Shown piece by piece: positions 30,209 through 38,323 of a DNA stretch of 64,000 nucleotides (its first letter is position 1; every line of letters starts with the position of its first letter). Where the stretch lies: contig NZ_CP095376.1 of assembly GCF_023008405.1 (NCBI RefSeq), positions 6,428,501 to 6,492,500 of the forward strand, read 5' to 3'. The stretch comes from Amycolatopsis sp. FBCC-B4732 (lineage in GTDB: Bacteria; Actinomycetota; Actinomycetes; Mycobacteriales; Pseudonocardiaceae). Below the pieces are notes generated by a model. The model was not told the origin of the DNA, did not search any database, and worked only from the letters and a program-made list of their open reading frames with translations. Position numbers and translations under genes: made by a program.

Positions 30209-31710
30209 GCGAAGGAACTTTCTGCCTCGTCGTGCACAGCCACCTGCCGTGGCTGCCGCACCACGGGACCTGGCCGGTCGGCGAGGAATGGCTGTACCAG
30301 GCGTGGGCGCATTCGTACCTGCCGATGGTCGACCTGCTCGAGCGCTTCGCCGCCGAAGGGCGCCGGGACGTGCTGACGCTGGGCGTGACGCCGGTGCTCG
30401 CCGCGCAGCTCGACGACCCGTACAGCATCCGCGCGTTCCACGACTGGCTCGGCCACTGGCAGCTGCGCGCCCAGCACGCGGCGACGTTGTGGGGCGGCGA
30501 CCCGCTGCTGCGCGAGCTCGCGGCGGCCGAGCACCGGACGGCGGTCCGCGCCGCCGAGGAGCTGGGCACTCGCTGGCGGCACGGCTTCTCCCCCATCCTG
30601 CGGTCCTTGGTCGAAAACTCGACCATCGAGCTGCTCGGGGGCCCGCTGGCCCACCCGTTCCAGCCGCTGCTCGACCCGCGGGTGCGCGAGTTCGCGCTGA
30701 ACGCCGGGCTCGACGACACGGCGCTGCGGCTCGGGGCGCGACCGGAGGGGATCTGGGCGCCGGAGTGCGGCTACGCGCCCGGGATGGAAAACGACTACGC
30801 CGCCGCCGGCGTCCGGCGGTTCATGGTCGACGGCCCGTCGCTGCGCGGCGAGACCTGGGCCGCGCGCCCGGTCGGCACGAGCGACGTGGTCAGTTTCGGA
30901 CGAGACCTCGAAGTCACCTACCGCGTCTGGTCGCCGAAGGCCGGCTACCCCGGGCACGCCGCGTACCGCGACTTCCACACCTGGCAGCACGAGGTCGGGC
31001 TGAAGGCGGCGCGGGTCACCGGTAAGACGGTCGAGCCGCAGGACAAGGCGCCGTACGACCCCGCGCTCGCCGCGGACGTCCTGCAGCTGCACGTCAAGGA
31101 CTTCGTCGAAACCGTCGTGGCGCGGCTGCGTTCGCTGAAGAAGCAGCACGGGCGTGAAGCGCTCGTGGTCGCCGCGTACGACACGGAGCTGTTCGGGCAC
31201 TGGTGGCACGAGGGACCGGCGTGGCTGGAAGGCGTGCTGCGGGCGCTGCCCGAGGCCGGCGTCCGGGTGACGACGTTGAAGGGCGCGATCGAGGCAGGCC
31301 ACGTCGGCGAGCCGATCGACCTGCCGGTGTCGTCGTGGGGCTCGGGCAAGGACTGGCGCGTCTGGGACGGCGAGCAGGTCAAGGACATGGTCGAGGCGAA
31401 CGCGGCGCTGCAGCGGCGGCTGCTCGACCTCGTGGCCGATTTGGGGACGACGGCCCGGGACACCGTCGCCGACCAGGCCGTCGCCGAGGCGATGCTGGCG
31501 CTGGAGAGCGACTGGGCGTTCATGGTCACCAAGGACTCCGCCGCCGACTACGCCCGGCGCCGCGCGGCGGTGCACACCGAGCGCTTCGACGCGCTGGCCG
31601 GGCTGCTGCGCCGCGGTGACCGCGCGCGGGCCGCGGAACTCGCCGCTGCCTACCGCGCCGACGACGGACCGTTCGGGCACCTCGACGCCCGGGCGCTGAA
31701 ACACGACTGA
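30205..31710 (+). CDS. GH57 family 1,4-alpha-glucan branching enzyme (Rv3031-like)
   Basis: 501 residues. The GH57 barrel starts CLVVHSHLPWLPHHGTWPVGEEW; the nucleophile Glu lies in GIWAPECGYAPGM and the acid/base Asp in VAAYDTELFGHWWHEGP, followed by a C-terminal helical domain with SSWGSGKDWRVWDG. GH57 enzymes of this type add alpha-1,6 branches to alpha-1,4-glucans; the mycobacterial counterpart belongs to the MGLP pathway. ATG at 30205 overlaps the methyltransferase stop. In mycobacteria the partner glucosyltransferase follows directly; here it is 5 kb away. Confidence 0.92.
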   Translation: MSEGTFCLVVHSHLPWLPHHGTWPVGEEWLYQAWAHSYLPMVDLLERFAAEGRRDVLTLGVTPVLAAQLDDPYSIRAFHDWLGHWQLRAQHAATLWGGDPLLRELAAAEHRTAVRAAEELGTRWRHGFSPILRSLVENSTIELLGGPLAHPFQPLLDPRVREFALNAGLDDTALRLGARPEGIWAPECGYAPGMENDYAAAGVRRFMVDGPSLRGETWAARPVGTSDVVSFGRDLEVTYRVWSPKAGYPGHAAYRDFHTWQHEVGLKAARVTGKTVEPQDKAPYDPALAADVLQLHVKDFVETVVARLRSLKKQHGREALVVAAYDTELFGHWWHEGPAWLEGVLRALPEAGVRVTTLKGAIEAGHVGEPIDLPVSSWGSGKDWRVWDGEQVKDMVEANAALQRRLLDLVADLGTTARDTVADQAVAEAMLALESDWAFMVTKDSAADYARRRAAVHTERFDALAGLLRRGDRARAAELAAAYRADDGPFGHLDARALKHD

Positions 31711-31719
31711 AAGGGATCC

Positions 31720-32208
31720 ATGGGAATCCACGAAATTCCGGTCAAGACCCTCGACGGGCAGGACAGCTCGCTGGGCTCCCTGGCCGGCAAGGCGCTGCTG
31801 GTGGTCAACGTCGCGTCGAAGTGCGGCCTGACCCCGCAGTACTCCGGTCTCGAGCGGCTGCAGGAACGCTTCGGCGGCCAGGGCTTTTCCGTGGTCGGTT
31901 TTCCGTGCAACCAGTTCGCGGGGCAGGAGCCGGGCAGCGCGGACGAGATCCAGACGTTCTGCTCGACTACCTACGGCGTCACGTTCCCGCTGTTCGAGAA
32001 GATCGACGTCAACGGCGACGGGCAGCACCCGCTGTACGCGGAACTGACCAAGACCGCCGACGCCGAGGGTGCCGCGGGCGACGTCCAGTGGAACTTCGAG
32101 AAGTTCCTGGTCGGTGCGGACGGCGAGGTCCTGGCGCGGTTCCGGCCGCGCACCGAGCCCGAGGACGAGACGGTCGTCAAGGCCATCGAAGCGGCGCTTC
32201 CGGCCTGA
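31720..32208 (+). CDS. glutathione peroxidase-like thiol peroxidase
   Basis: 162 residues. The peroxidatic Cys is in VNVASKCGLTPQYSGLE (a Cys, not Sec), a second Cys in VVGFPCNQFAGQEPG carries the conserved Gln, and WNFEKFLVGADGEV supplies the Trp-Asn of the catalytic tetrad. Since actinobacteria use mycothiol and thioredoxin rather than glutathione, thioredoxin is the likelier reductant. It begins 9 bases after the GH57 stop with AAAGGGA upstream of the ATG, so it rides on the MGLP transcript, though functionally unrelated. It opens the insert that separates GH57 from GT4. Confidence 0.93.
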   Translation: MGIHEIPVKTLDGQDSSLGSLAGKALLVVNVASKCGLTPQYSGLERLQERFGGQGFSVVGFPCNQFAGQEPGSADEIQTFCSTTYGVTFPLFEKIDVNGDGQHPLYAELTKTADAEGAAGDVQWNFEKFLVGADGEVLARFRPRTEPEDETVVKAIEAALPA

Positions 32209-32214
32209 CACCGC

Positions 32215-32238
32215 GGCGGGGGACGCCGGTCCCCCGCC
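32215..32238 (+). terminator. terminator hairpin after the peroxidase gene
   Basis: Perfect 10-bp stem, GGCGGGGGAC (32215-32224) with GTCCCCCGCC (32229-32238), loop GCCG, 6 bases past the stop. No T-run follows, as is common in high-GC actinobacteria. The rest of the space to 32398 holds no recognised gene. Confidence 0.7.
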
Positions 32239-32398
32239 GTCGCCGGAATTCACCGGATCGGGTCAGGCCCGCCACTGCCCTCTGCGGTGCGGCGGGCACC
32301 ACCATCACCACGGCACATCCAGGGGCTGGGGCTCTGGCTGCACCTATAGCGGGCCCGCCGCGCCGGGGCGATGGCCTCCGCGCCGGCGCGGCTCCCGT

Positions 32399-33628
32399 TC
32401 ACAGCCCGAGCTGGTCGCGTCCGACGGCGCTGAGGTCGTCGATCGTGGCCCGGCCGCTCCAGTTCTTTTCGTAGTCTTCGGGGGCGAAATCGTCCGGGCT
32501 CGCGCCGGTCAGGAACGCGCGGCCGCATTTTTCCGCGTACGCGGCGTTCTTCGCGCAATGCGGGCTCGCGGGGATGTACATGACGTTTCCCCAGCGGTCC
32601 GGATTGGTGCCGTCGGCGACCGCGTGGACGACGTCGCCGTGCCACCAGACCGTGTCGCCCGGCTCGACGTCGGGGATCGACGTCAACGCCGGCAGCAGGT
32701 CGTCGTGGTACTTGTCGTTGACGGGCAGCGCCTGGCCGTTGGCCGCGCCGCAGAGGTCGTCGTCGGGGATGTCGTCCTGGAGCGCGCGGAGCAGGACGTA
32801 GGCGATCGCCGACGGGATCGGCACCACGTGCAGCACGCCGTCGCCTTGGCGCATTTCCGACAACGCGGTCCAGCCCTGGAAGGTGCGGAAGGCCGAGCAC
32901 ATCACCGTGGACGGGTACTCGTCGACTTCGGTGCGGTGGGCGCCGTCCCACGGGTCGTACGCGCGCCAGTCGCCGTCGAAGACGTGGCGGAAGACCTGCT
33001 GGTAGGCGGGCAGCAGCCAGCGTTCGACCGAGCCGGAGTCGGTGTGGGCGGACAGGCCGAGCGACGCCGAGCCGGGTGCGCGGCGGCGGATGCGGTCGGG
33101 GTAGGCCGTGTCGCGATCCGGGTCGAACCAGACGCGGCCCTCGGACTCGTGCCGCCAGAAGGAGTTCAGGAACCGCCGGACGGCGACCATGTGCTCGTGC
33201 TGGCGCGCCTGGATCTGCGGCTTCGACCAGTAGACGGGGTAGATCTGCGGCTGGCCGGAGGCGAGGCCGGCGAAGACGTCGTCGGCCGGGCCCTGGTAGG
33301 TGCCGCCGAAGTCGTTGTCCGCGAGGTAGGCGGCGAGCTCGGCGTCCCAGGTTTCGGCCGTTTCGCGCGCGAAGGTGCCCTTGACGACGGCGCAGCCGCG
33401 GCGCCGGATCGCGTCGGACGTCCGCCGCGGCACGGTTCCGTCGGCGATGTCGCGAAAACGGACCACGGGGAAGGCGTCCGGATCGGCGGCGACGGCGTCC
33501 ACCTCCCGCCGCATCCAGTCCCGGACCCCGGCGAACGCGCCGGCGACGTCGCCGATCCGGGCGCGCAGCTCCTGCTTGGTCCGCGTGACGGCCTCGGCCA
33601 TGTTCGCGGGCAGTTCGGTGGTGGTCAT
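32399..33628 (-). CDS. DUF1479 family (YbiU-like) 2-oxoglutarate/Fe(II) oxygenase
   Basis: 409 residues. The family has the double-stranded beta-helix of Fe(II)/2-oxoglutarate oxygenases. Candidate metal ligands are the HxD in GLSAHTDSGSVERW and the distal His in DTVWWHGDVVHAVADG, with Arg in NPDRWGNVMYIPAS. The N-terminal region (AVTRTKQELRARIGDVAGAF) is helical. ATG at 33628 follows GGAGGAC; the frame upstream crosses the operator and is non-coding. Divergent from a ROK regulator with an operator between them, so expression probably responds to a sugar or sugar-like ligand. The substrate is unknown. Confidence 0.85.
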   Translation of the reverse strand: MTTTELPANMAEAVTRTKQELRARIGDVAGAFAGVRDWMRREVDAVAADPDAFPVVRFRDIADGTVPRRTSDAIRRRGCAVVKGTFARETAETWDAELAAYLADNDFGGTYQGPADDVFAGLASGQPQIYPVYWSKPQIQARQHEHMVAVRRFLNSFWRHESEGRVWFDPDRDTAYPDRIRRRAPGSASLGLSAHTDSGSVERWLLPAYQQVFRHVFDGDWRAYDPWDGAHRTEVDEYPSTVMCSAFRTFQGWTALSEMRQGDGVLHVVPIPSAIAYVLLRALQDDIPDDDLCGAANGQALPVNDKYHDDLLPALTSIPDVEPGDTVWWHGDVVHAVADGTNPDRWGNVMYIPASPHCAKNAAYAEKCGRAFLTGASPDDFAPEDYEKNWSGRATIDDLSAVGRDQLGL

Positions 33629-33645
33629 CGGCGTCCTCCGCTTTA

Positions 33646-33662
33646 AGTTAGGACTCCTTACT
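33646..33662. promoter_or_regulatory. ROK-regulator type operator
   Basis: AGTTAGGACTCCTTACT is a 17-bp imperfect palindrome (AGTnAGGA around a central C, one mismatched pair), the form expected of ROK/XylR-type operators. It lies 17 bases upstream of the oxygenase start and 52 bases before the ROK gene start, so one site could control both. Confidence 0.65.
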
Positions 33663-33714
33663 AGAATGTCCCCGCTACGGTAACCCCAGTTCCTTCCCCG
33701 CCACAAGAGGTGCG

Positions 33715-34830
33715 ATGTCCGACCCCGACCGGCCGCTCCCGCGCCTGGCGATGCTGCGGGCCATGACCGACCGCGCGGTGCTCGACCAGGTCTTCGTCCA
33801 CGGCCGGACCACGCGCGCCGAGCTCGCCGCGGCCACCGGGATCTCGAAGCCGACGATCTCCGAGTCGGTCCGGCGGCTGGAGACGGCGGGCGCGCTGCGG
33901 GCCACCGGCACCGACCAGACCGGCCGCCGCGGCCGGATCGCCACGTTCTACGAGCTGGCCGCGGACGCCGGGCGCGTCGTCGCCGCGGAGGTGAATCAGC
34001 AGGGCATCCGCACGGTGACGACCGATCTGACCGGGGCCGTCCTGGCCACCGAGCGGCACGCGCCGGACGGACGGCCGATCACCGACGCCGTCCGCGCGGC
34101 CGTCGCCACGGCGAGCGCCGCGGGAACCGGGCCGGTGCGGGCGACCGCGGTCTCGGTGGCCAACCCGGTGGACCCGGTCACGCACGAGGTGGTCGCGCTG
34201 CCGGGGTCGCCGTTCCCCGAGGGCAGGCTCCGGGCCGGGGAGGTCGGGGCCGACGTGCTGCTCGACAACGACGTCAACTTTTCGGCCCTTGCGGAACGTC
34301 GGGAGGGCGCCGCGCGGGAGGTCACGAGCTTCGTTTACGTCTACGTCGGTGCCGGGCTCGGCGTGAGTCTGTACGTCGGCGACCAGCTCGTCCGGGGCGC
34401 GCACGGGCTGGCGGGTGAGATCGGGTACCTGGACAGCTCGGGGTCGACGTTGGCTTCGGCGCTCGCTGACCAGGGGTTCGGCCGGCCGGACGCGCCTTCG
34501 CTGGACGTCGGCGAAATTTTGACCACGCTCGACCGGGCCGCCGGGGACGCCGTCGCCGCGGAACGGCTGCGGCTGCTCGGCGCGACGCTCGGGCGGGCCG
34601 TGGCCGCGATCTGCACCATCGTCGACCCGGACCTCGTGCTGCTGGGCGGACCGGCCGGGAGCCGGGCGGACCTCGTTGCCGAAATCCGGCGAACGGTCAG
34701 TTCGATGACGCCCGGCCCGGTCCGGGTCGAGGCCGGCGAGGTGACCGACTCGGCGGCGCTGCGCGGGGCGCTCTTGTCGGCGCTCGACCACGGGCGCGAC
34801 GGGCTGCTCCGGGCGGTTGCCGAAAGTTGA
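33715..34830 (+). CDS. ROK family transcriptional regulator
   Basis: 371 residues. The N-terminal winged helix (AMTDRAVLDQVFVHGRTTRAELAAATGISKPTISESVRRLETAGAL in parts) is followed by a ROK kinase-like domain. The family GaHGxAGEIGH block reads GAHGLAGEIGYLDSSG: the zinc-binding His is Tyr and the usual CxCGxxGC cysteines are missing, so it is a diverged ROK repressor without the structural zinc. Divergent from the DUF1479 oxygenase with an operator between. Ends GTTGCCGAAAGTTGA, an instance of the A-tract motif. Confidence 0.88.
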   Translation: MSDPDRPLPRLAMLRAMTDRAVLDQVFVHGRTTRAELAAATGISKPTISESVRRLETAGALRATGTDQTGRRGRIATFYELAADAGRVVAAEVNQQGIRTVTTDLTGAVLATERHAPDGRPITDAVRAAVATASAAGTGPVRATAVSVANPVDPVTHEVVALPGSPFPEGRLRAGEVGADVLLDNDVNFSALAERREGAAREVTSFVYVYVGAGLGVSLYVGDQLVRGAHGLAGEIGYLDSSGSTLASALADQGFGRPDAPSLDVGEILTTLDRAAGDAVAAERLRLLGATLGRAVAAICTIVDPDLVLLGGPAGSRADLVAEIRRTVSSMTPGPVRVEAGEVTDSAALRGALLSALDHGRDGLLRAVAES

Positions 34831-34881
34831 CCACGGGCCTGAGCAGGGTCGCCTCCGGGATGAAAGCGCTGGTCAGCGACG

Positions 34882-34898
34882 TCGTCGAAAATCGACGA
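34882..34898. terminator. small hairpin between convergent genes
   Basis: A 7-bp perfect stem TCGTCGA/TCGACGA with an AAA loop lies between the ROK gene and the convergent GH2 gene. It could end transcription in both directions. It also resembles the dispersed A-tract palindrome described in the findings. Confidence 0.45.
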
Positions 34899-34912
34899 GG
34901 GTCCGGCGTGGC

Positions 34913-36676
34913 TCAGGCCGAGCCAGCCTCGATCACCGCCTTCGCGCACTTCGCGATCACGGCCGGGTCCACCTTCACCACCCGGCGGTCGTACGTCAGG
35001 AGGCCGTTGACCTCGTTCTCGACATCGGTCGTTTGGGTGTACACGGCACCGGACAGCCCGCGCTCCGCCACCACGCGCTCGAGAGCCGCACTCACCTCCG
35101 CGTAGCGCTCGGTGAGCCGCTCGCGCGTCGGCGTCATTTCGTACGCGTTCGGTGCGCCCGGCCAGCGGTGGTCGTCGAGGACCAGGCCGAGGCCGCCGTA
35201 CTCACCGTCGACGATCGCGCGGGCGTCTTGGACCGTGGGAGCACCCGGGCCGACGTACGTGTGGTCGTCGTAGACGTCACCCGCGCCGGTGTCCGGGCGG
35301 GAGAAGCAGCAGTTGACGCCGCTGTTCGCGATCACCAGCCGGGTCGGGTCGGGGGATTTGACCAGTTCCGCGACACGGGCCGTGTCGAACTCGCCCCAGC
35401 CCTCGTTGAAGGGCACCCAGCCGACGATCGACGGGACCGCCTTCAGCTGGGTGATCATTTTGATCAGTTCAGCCTCGAACCGCTCGCGCGCCAGCGGGAC
35501 CGGGTCGGGCGCGATCCCGGGTGGGCCGTCGAAGGACACCGTCAAGGACGGCATGTCCTGCCAGACGACCAAGCCCAGCGTGTCGGCCCAGAAGTACCAG
35601 CGGGCCGGCTCCACCTTGACGTGCTTGCGGACGAAGGTGAAGCCCAGTTCCTTCGTCTTCTCGAGGTCGAAGCGGAGGGCTTCGTCGGTGGGCGCGGTGG
35701 AGATGCCGTCCGGCCAATAGCCCTGGTCGAGCGGTCCGTGCAAAAAAGTGACACGGCCGTTGAGGGCGATCCGCGGGCGGCCTTGCTCGTCCGGGACCAG
35801 GCCGATCGTCCGCAGGCCCGCGTAGCCGCCGACCTCGTCGAGGAGGGCGCCCTGCCGGTCCTGGAGCTCGACGCGCAGGTCGTAGAGGTGCGGGTCGTCG
35901 GGGGCCCAGAGGCGCGGTGAGGGGACGTCCACGCGGACCGACGTACCGGCCGGGCCTGATGCGCGTGCCACCTCCGTGCCGTTTGCCGAAAGAACGACAA
36001 CGACCTCGGCGCCGCCGGTGACCTGGGGGAACACCGTCACTCCGGTCAGGTCCGGGGTCAGGTCGAGCCGGTCGACGCGGTGCGTGGGGACCGGCTCCAG
36101 CCAGACCGTTTGCCAGATTCCGGACGACGCCGTGTAGCAGATGCCGCCGGGGGTGTTGCGCTGCTTGCCGACCGGGAAGGGCTCGATGTCGGTGCGATCT
36201 TCAGCGCGCACAGTCAGCTCCTGCGGGCCCGACGCGCGCAGGACGTCGGTGATGTCCGCACTGAACGCCGTGTAGCCGCCTTCGTGCGTCGCGACGAGCT
36301 GGTTGTTGACCCACACCTTCGCCGTCTGGTCGACCGCGCCGAAGTGCAGGAGGACCCGCGACCCCGTCCAGTCGGGCGGGACCTCGAAGAGCCGGCGGTA
36401 CCAGAGGACTTCGTCACGTCGTCCGATTCCGGACAACGCCGACTCCGGCGGGAACGGCACCAGGATCCGCTCCGCATAACCCGACGGCCGTGGTTCGTCC
36501 GGCGACGAAGGCCAGCCCGCGTACTCCCAGACGCCGTTGAGGTTCAGCCAGCGGGGCCGGGTCAGCTGGGGACGCGGGTACTCGGGCAGCGCGTTGCCCG
36601 GAGCGACCTCGCCGCTCCAGGGAGTCGGCAGGGGCGGGTCGAGCCGGCGCCAGCCGGGGTCCTCGGGAGAAGTCAT
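34913..36676 (-). CDS. glycoside hydrolase family 2 protein
   Basis: 587 residues, no signal peptide, so cytoplasmic. Domain order is the GH2 sugar-binding domain (WLNLNGVWEYAGWPSS, VLLHFGAVDQTAKVWVNNQLVATHEGGYTAF), an immunoglobulin-like domain (LWAPDDPHLYDLRVEL), and the TIM barrel, with GFTFVRKHVKVEPARWYFWADTLGLVVWQDMP. The acid/base Glu is in IVGWVPFNEGWGEFD; the nucleophile is probably the Glu of DARAIVDGEYGGLG. Shorter than LacZ (about 1,000) and closer to beta-glucuronidase-like members. ATG at 36676; the longer frame upstream is antisense to GT4. Ends convergent to the ROK gene. Confidence 0.9.
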   Translation of the reverse strand: MTSPEDPGWRRLDPPLPTPWSGEVAPGNALPEYPRPQLTRPRWLNLNGVWEYAGWPSSPDEPRPSGYAERILVPFPPESALSGIGRRDEVLWYRRLFEVPPDWTGSRVLLHFGAVDQTAKVWVNNQLVATHEGGYTAFSADITDVLRASGPQELTVRAEDRTDIEPFPVGKQRNTPGGICYTASSGIWQTVWLEPVPTHRVDRLDLTPDLTGVTVFPQVTGGAEVVVVLSANGTEVARASGPAGTSVRVDVPSPRLWAPDDPHLYDLRVELQDRQGALLDEVGGYAGLRTIGLVPDEQGRPRIALNGRVTFLHGPLDQGYWPDGISTAPTDEALRFDLEKTKELGFTFVRKHVKVEPARWYFWADTLGLVVWQDMPSLTVSFDGPPGIAPDPVPLARERFEAELIKMITQLKAVPSIVGWVPFNEGWGEFDTARVAELVKSPDPTRLVIANSGVNCCFSRPDTGAGDVYDDHTYVGPGAPTVQDARAIVDGEYGGLGLVLDDHRWPGAPNAYEMTPTRERLTERYAEVSAALERVVAERGLSGAVYTQTTDVENEVNGLLTYDRRVVKVDPAVIAKCAKAVIEAGSA

Positions 36677-36711
36677 CCCGGCCGATGGTGGCAGAGTTCG
36701 GCGGGCTCGCC

Positions 36712-36727
36712 AGTGATCGGGATCACA
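36712..36727. promoter_or_regulatory. CRP/GlxR-type site between GH2 and GT4
   Basis: AGTGA-TCGGGA-TCACA matches the CRP-family consensus TGTGA-N6-TCACA with one change. It is centred about 68 bp before the GT4 start, where TAACCT (36776-36781) lies 6 bases before the ATG as a leaderless -10 candidate. A cAMP-responsive regulator could act on either divergent gene. Confidence 0.5.
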
Positions 36728-36787
36728 TGTGAACACTTCGCCAGCACGGGCGCGCCGGGCGTCCTGACTCGCGAGTAACCTCTGCGC

Positions 36788-38065
36788 ATGCGTGTGCTGA
36801 TGCTGTCGTGGGAGTACCCGCCAGTGGCCATCGGAGGCCTGGCCCGGCACGTGCACGCGCTCGCCACCCACCTGGTGCGCCAGGGCCACGAGGTCGTCGT
36901 GCTCTGCCGGCACGCCGCCGGCACCGATGCCGGGACGCACCCGCGCACCGACCGCGTCGTCGAAGGCGTGCGGATCGTGCGGGTCGCCGAAGACCCGATG
37001 CACGTGACGTTCGAGCGGGACCTCGTCGCCTGGACGCTGGCCATGGGGCACGCCATGATCCGCGCCGCGCAGGACCTGCTGCGGACGTGGCAGCCCGATG
37101 TCGTCCACGCGCACGACTGGCTGGTCGCGCACCCGGCGATCGCGATCGCCGAGGCCGCGCGGGTGCCGCTGGTCGGCACGATCCACGCGACCGAGGCCGG
37201 CCGGCACTCGGGCTGGCTTTCGCACCCGCTGAACCAGCAGGTGCACTCCGTCGAGTGGTGGCTGGCGAACCGCGCCGACGCGCTGATCACCTGCTCGCAG
37301 GCCATGCGCCGCGAGGTCTCCTACCTCTTCGAGGTCGAGGCCGCCGACGTCACGGTGATCCACAACGGCATCGAGGAGCGCGGCTGGCAGGTGCCGGCGA
37401 AGGAGATCGCCCGGGCGCGGGAGGTCTACAGCCCGGCCGGGGCGCCGCTGTTGCTCTATTTCGGACGACTCGAGTGGGAGAAGGGCGTGCAGGACCTGCT
37501 CGCCGCCCTCCCCCGCATCCGGCGGCGCCACCCGGGCACCCGCGTGGTCGTGGCCGGAAAAGGACGACACTTCGACGAGCTGGTCGAACAGTCGCGGAAG
37601 CTGCGGGTGCGGCGGGCGGTCGACTTCGTCGGGCACCTCTCCGACCGCGATCTGCGGGCGGCGCTGGCCGCCGCCGACGCCGTCGTGCTGCCGAGCCGGT
37701 ACGAGCCGTTCGGGATCGTCGCGCTCGAGGCCGCGGCCGCGAAGGCGCCGCTCGTGGCGTCGACCGCCGGGGGGCTCGGCGAGGTCGTCGTGCACGGGGA
37801 GACCGGGCTCGCGTTCAGCCCCGGCGATGTCGCGGAATTGACCACTGCCGTGACGGCGGTGCTCAGCGACGCGCCGGCCGCGGCGAAGCGGGCGAAGGCG
37901 GCGCAGTCCCGGCTGGCCGCGGACTTCGACTGGGGCCGGATCGCCGAGGCGACCGCCGACGTCTACCGGCGGGCGAAGCCGGCCGAACCGGTGGAGCTGC
38001 CGCGGCCGAAGATCGCCACGGGCAACGCGTTCGAGCCGGTCGCGGCCGGGATACCGGAACTGTAG
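36788..38065 (+). CDS. GT4 family glycosyltransferase (Rv3032-like alpha-glucosyltransferase)
   Basis: 425 residues with two Rossmann-like domains of the GT-B fold. N-terminal: MLSWEYPPVAIGGLARHVHALATHL, VVHAHDWLVAHPAI, and GTIHATEAGRHSG. C-terminal donor domain: LLYFGRLEWEKGVQDLLAAL, VVVAGKGRHFDELV, and the EX7E motif SRYEPFGIVALEAAAA, then STAGGLGEVVVHGETGLAF. The mycobacterial homologue elongates the alpha-1,4-glucan of MGLP and contributes to glycogen. Its expected neighbours (methyltransferase, GH57) are 5-7 kb upstream on the same strand. Confidence 0.92.
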   Translation: MRVLMLSWEYPPVAIGGLARHVHALATHLVRQGHEVVVLCRHAAGTDAGTHPRTDRVVEGVRIVRVAEDPMHVTFERDLVAWTLAMGHAMIRAAQDLLRTWQPDVVHAHDWLVAHPAIAIAEAARVPLVGTIHATEAGRHSGWLSHPLNQQVHSVEWWLANRADALITCSQAMRREVSYLFEVEAADVTVIHNGIEERGWQVPAKEIARAREVYSPAGAPLLLYFGRLEWEKGVQDLLAALPRIRRRHPGTRVVVAGKGRHFDELVEQSRKLRVRRAVDFVGHLSDRDLRAALAAADAVVLPSRYEPFGIVALEAAAAKAPLVASTAGGLGEVVVHGETGLAFSPGDVAELTTAVTAVLSDAPAAAKRAKAAQSRLAADFDWGRIAEATADVYRRAKPAEPVELPRPKIATGNAFEPVAAGIPEL

Positions 38066-38077
38066 GTAGCGGACGGC

Positions 38078-38206
38078 TCAGAAGCGGCAGGGCCGGACGC
38101 AGTCGGGCCGCGCCGTGGAGGGGGCGGCCGTGATCACCACGGCGCCGGACGAAAACGACAACACGACGAAGAGGACGGCGACGGCCGTTCTCCACTTGCT
38201 GGTCAT
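38078..38206 (-). CDS. 42-residue membrane or secreted peptide
   Basis: A short gene with a clear ribosome site: GAGGAG 5 bases before the ATG at 38206. The peptide starts MTSKWRTAVAVLFVVLSF, a basic N-terminus then a hydrophobic segment (residues 8-28), and ends with a short tail containing two Cys (DCVRPCRF). It may be an exported peptide or single-span membrane peptide. Convergent with the GT4 gene (12-base gap). No family recognised. The AGA codon at position 6 is rare here. Confidence 0.6.
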   Translation of the reverse strand: MTSKWRTAVAVLFVVLSFSSGAVVITAAPSTARPDCVRPCRF

Positions 38207-38323
38207 GGGGACTCCTCGGGGTGACGGCGCGACGGGCGCCTCGCAGCGAGCATCCGCGCCGCTCCCCGGCGAAACAATAAGCGGAACAGTAGGGGTGCCT
38301 ACGCATTCGCCATGAGTGACCGT

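Noticed and set aside
32297..32311. CACCACCATCACCAC, five His codons in a row, followed by a Gly/Cys-rich stretch
   Set aside because: It lies in the convergent space after the peroxidase terminator, has no start codon or ribosome site in frame and no coding bias. A vector-like tag or a peptide precursor cannot be supported.
34913..37795. GH2 gene starting far upstream (frame open to 37795)
   Set aside because: The upstream part is antisense to the GT4 gene and low-complexity; homology to GH2 begins just after the ATG at 36676.
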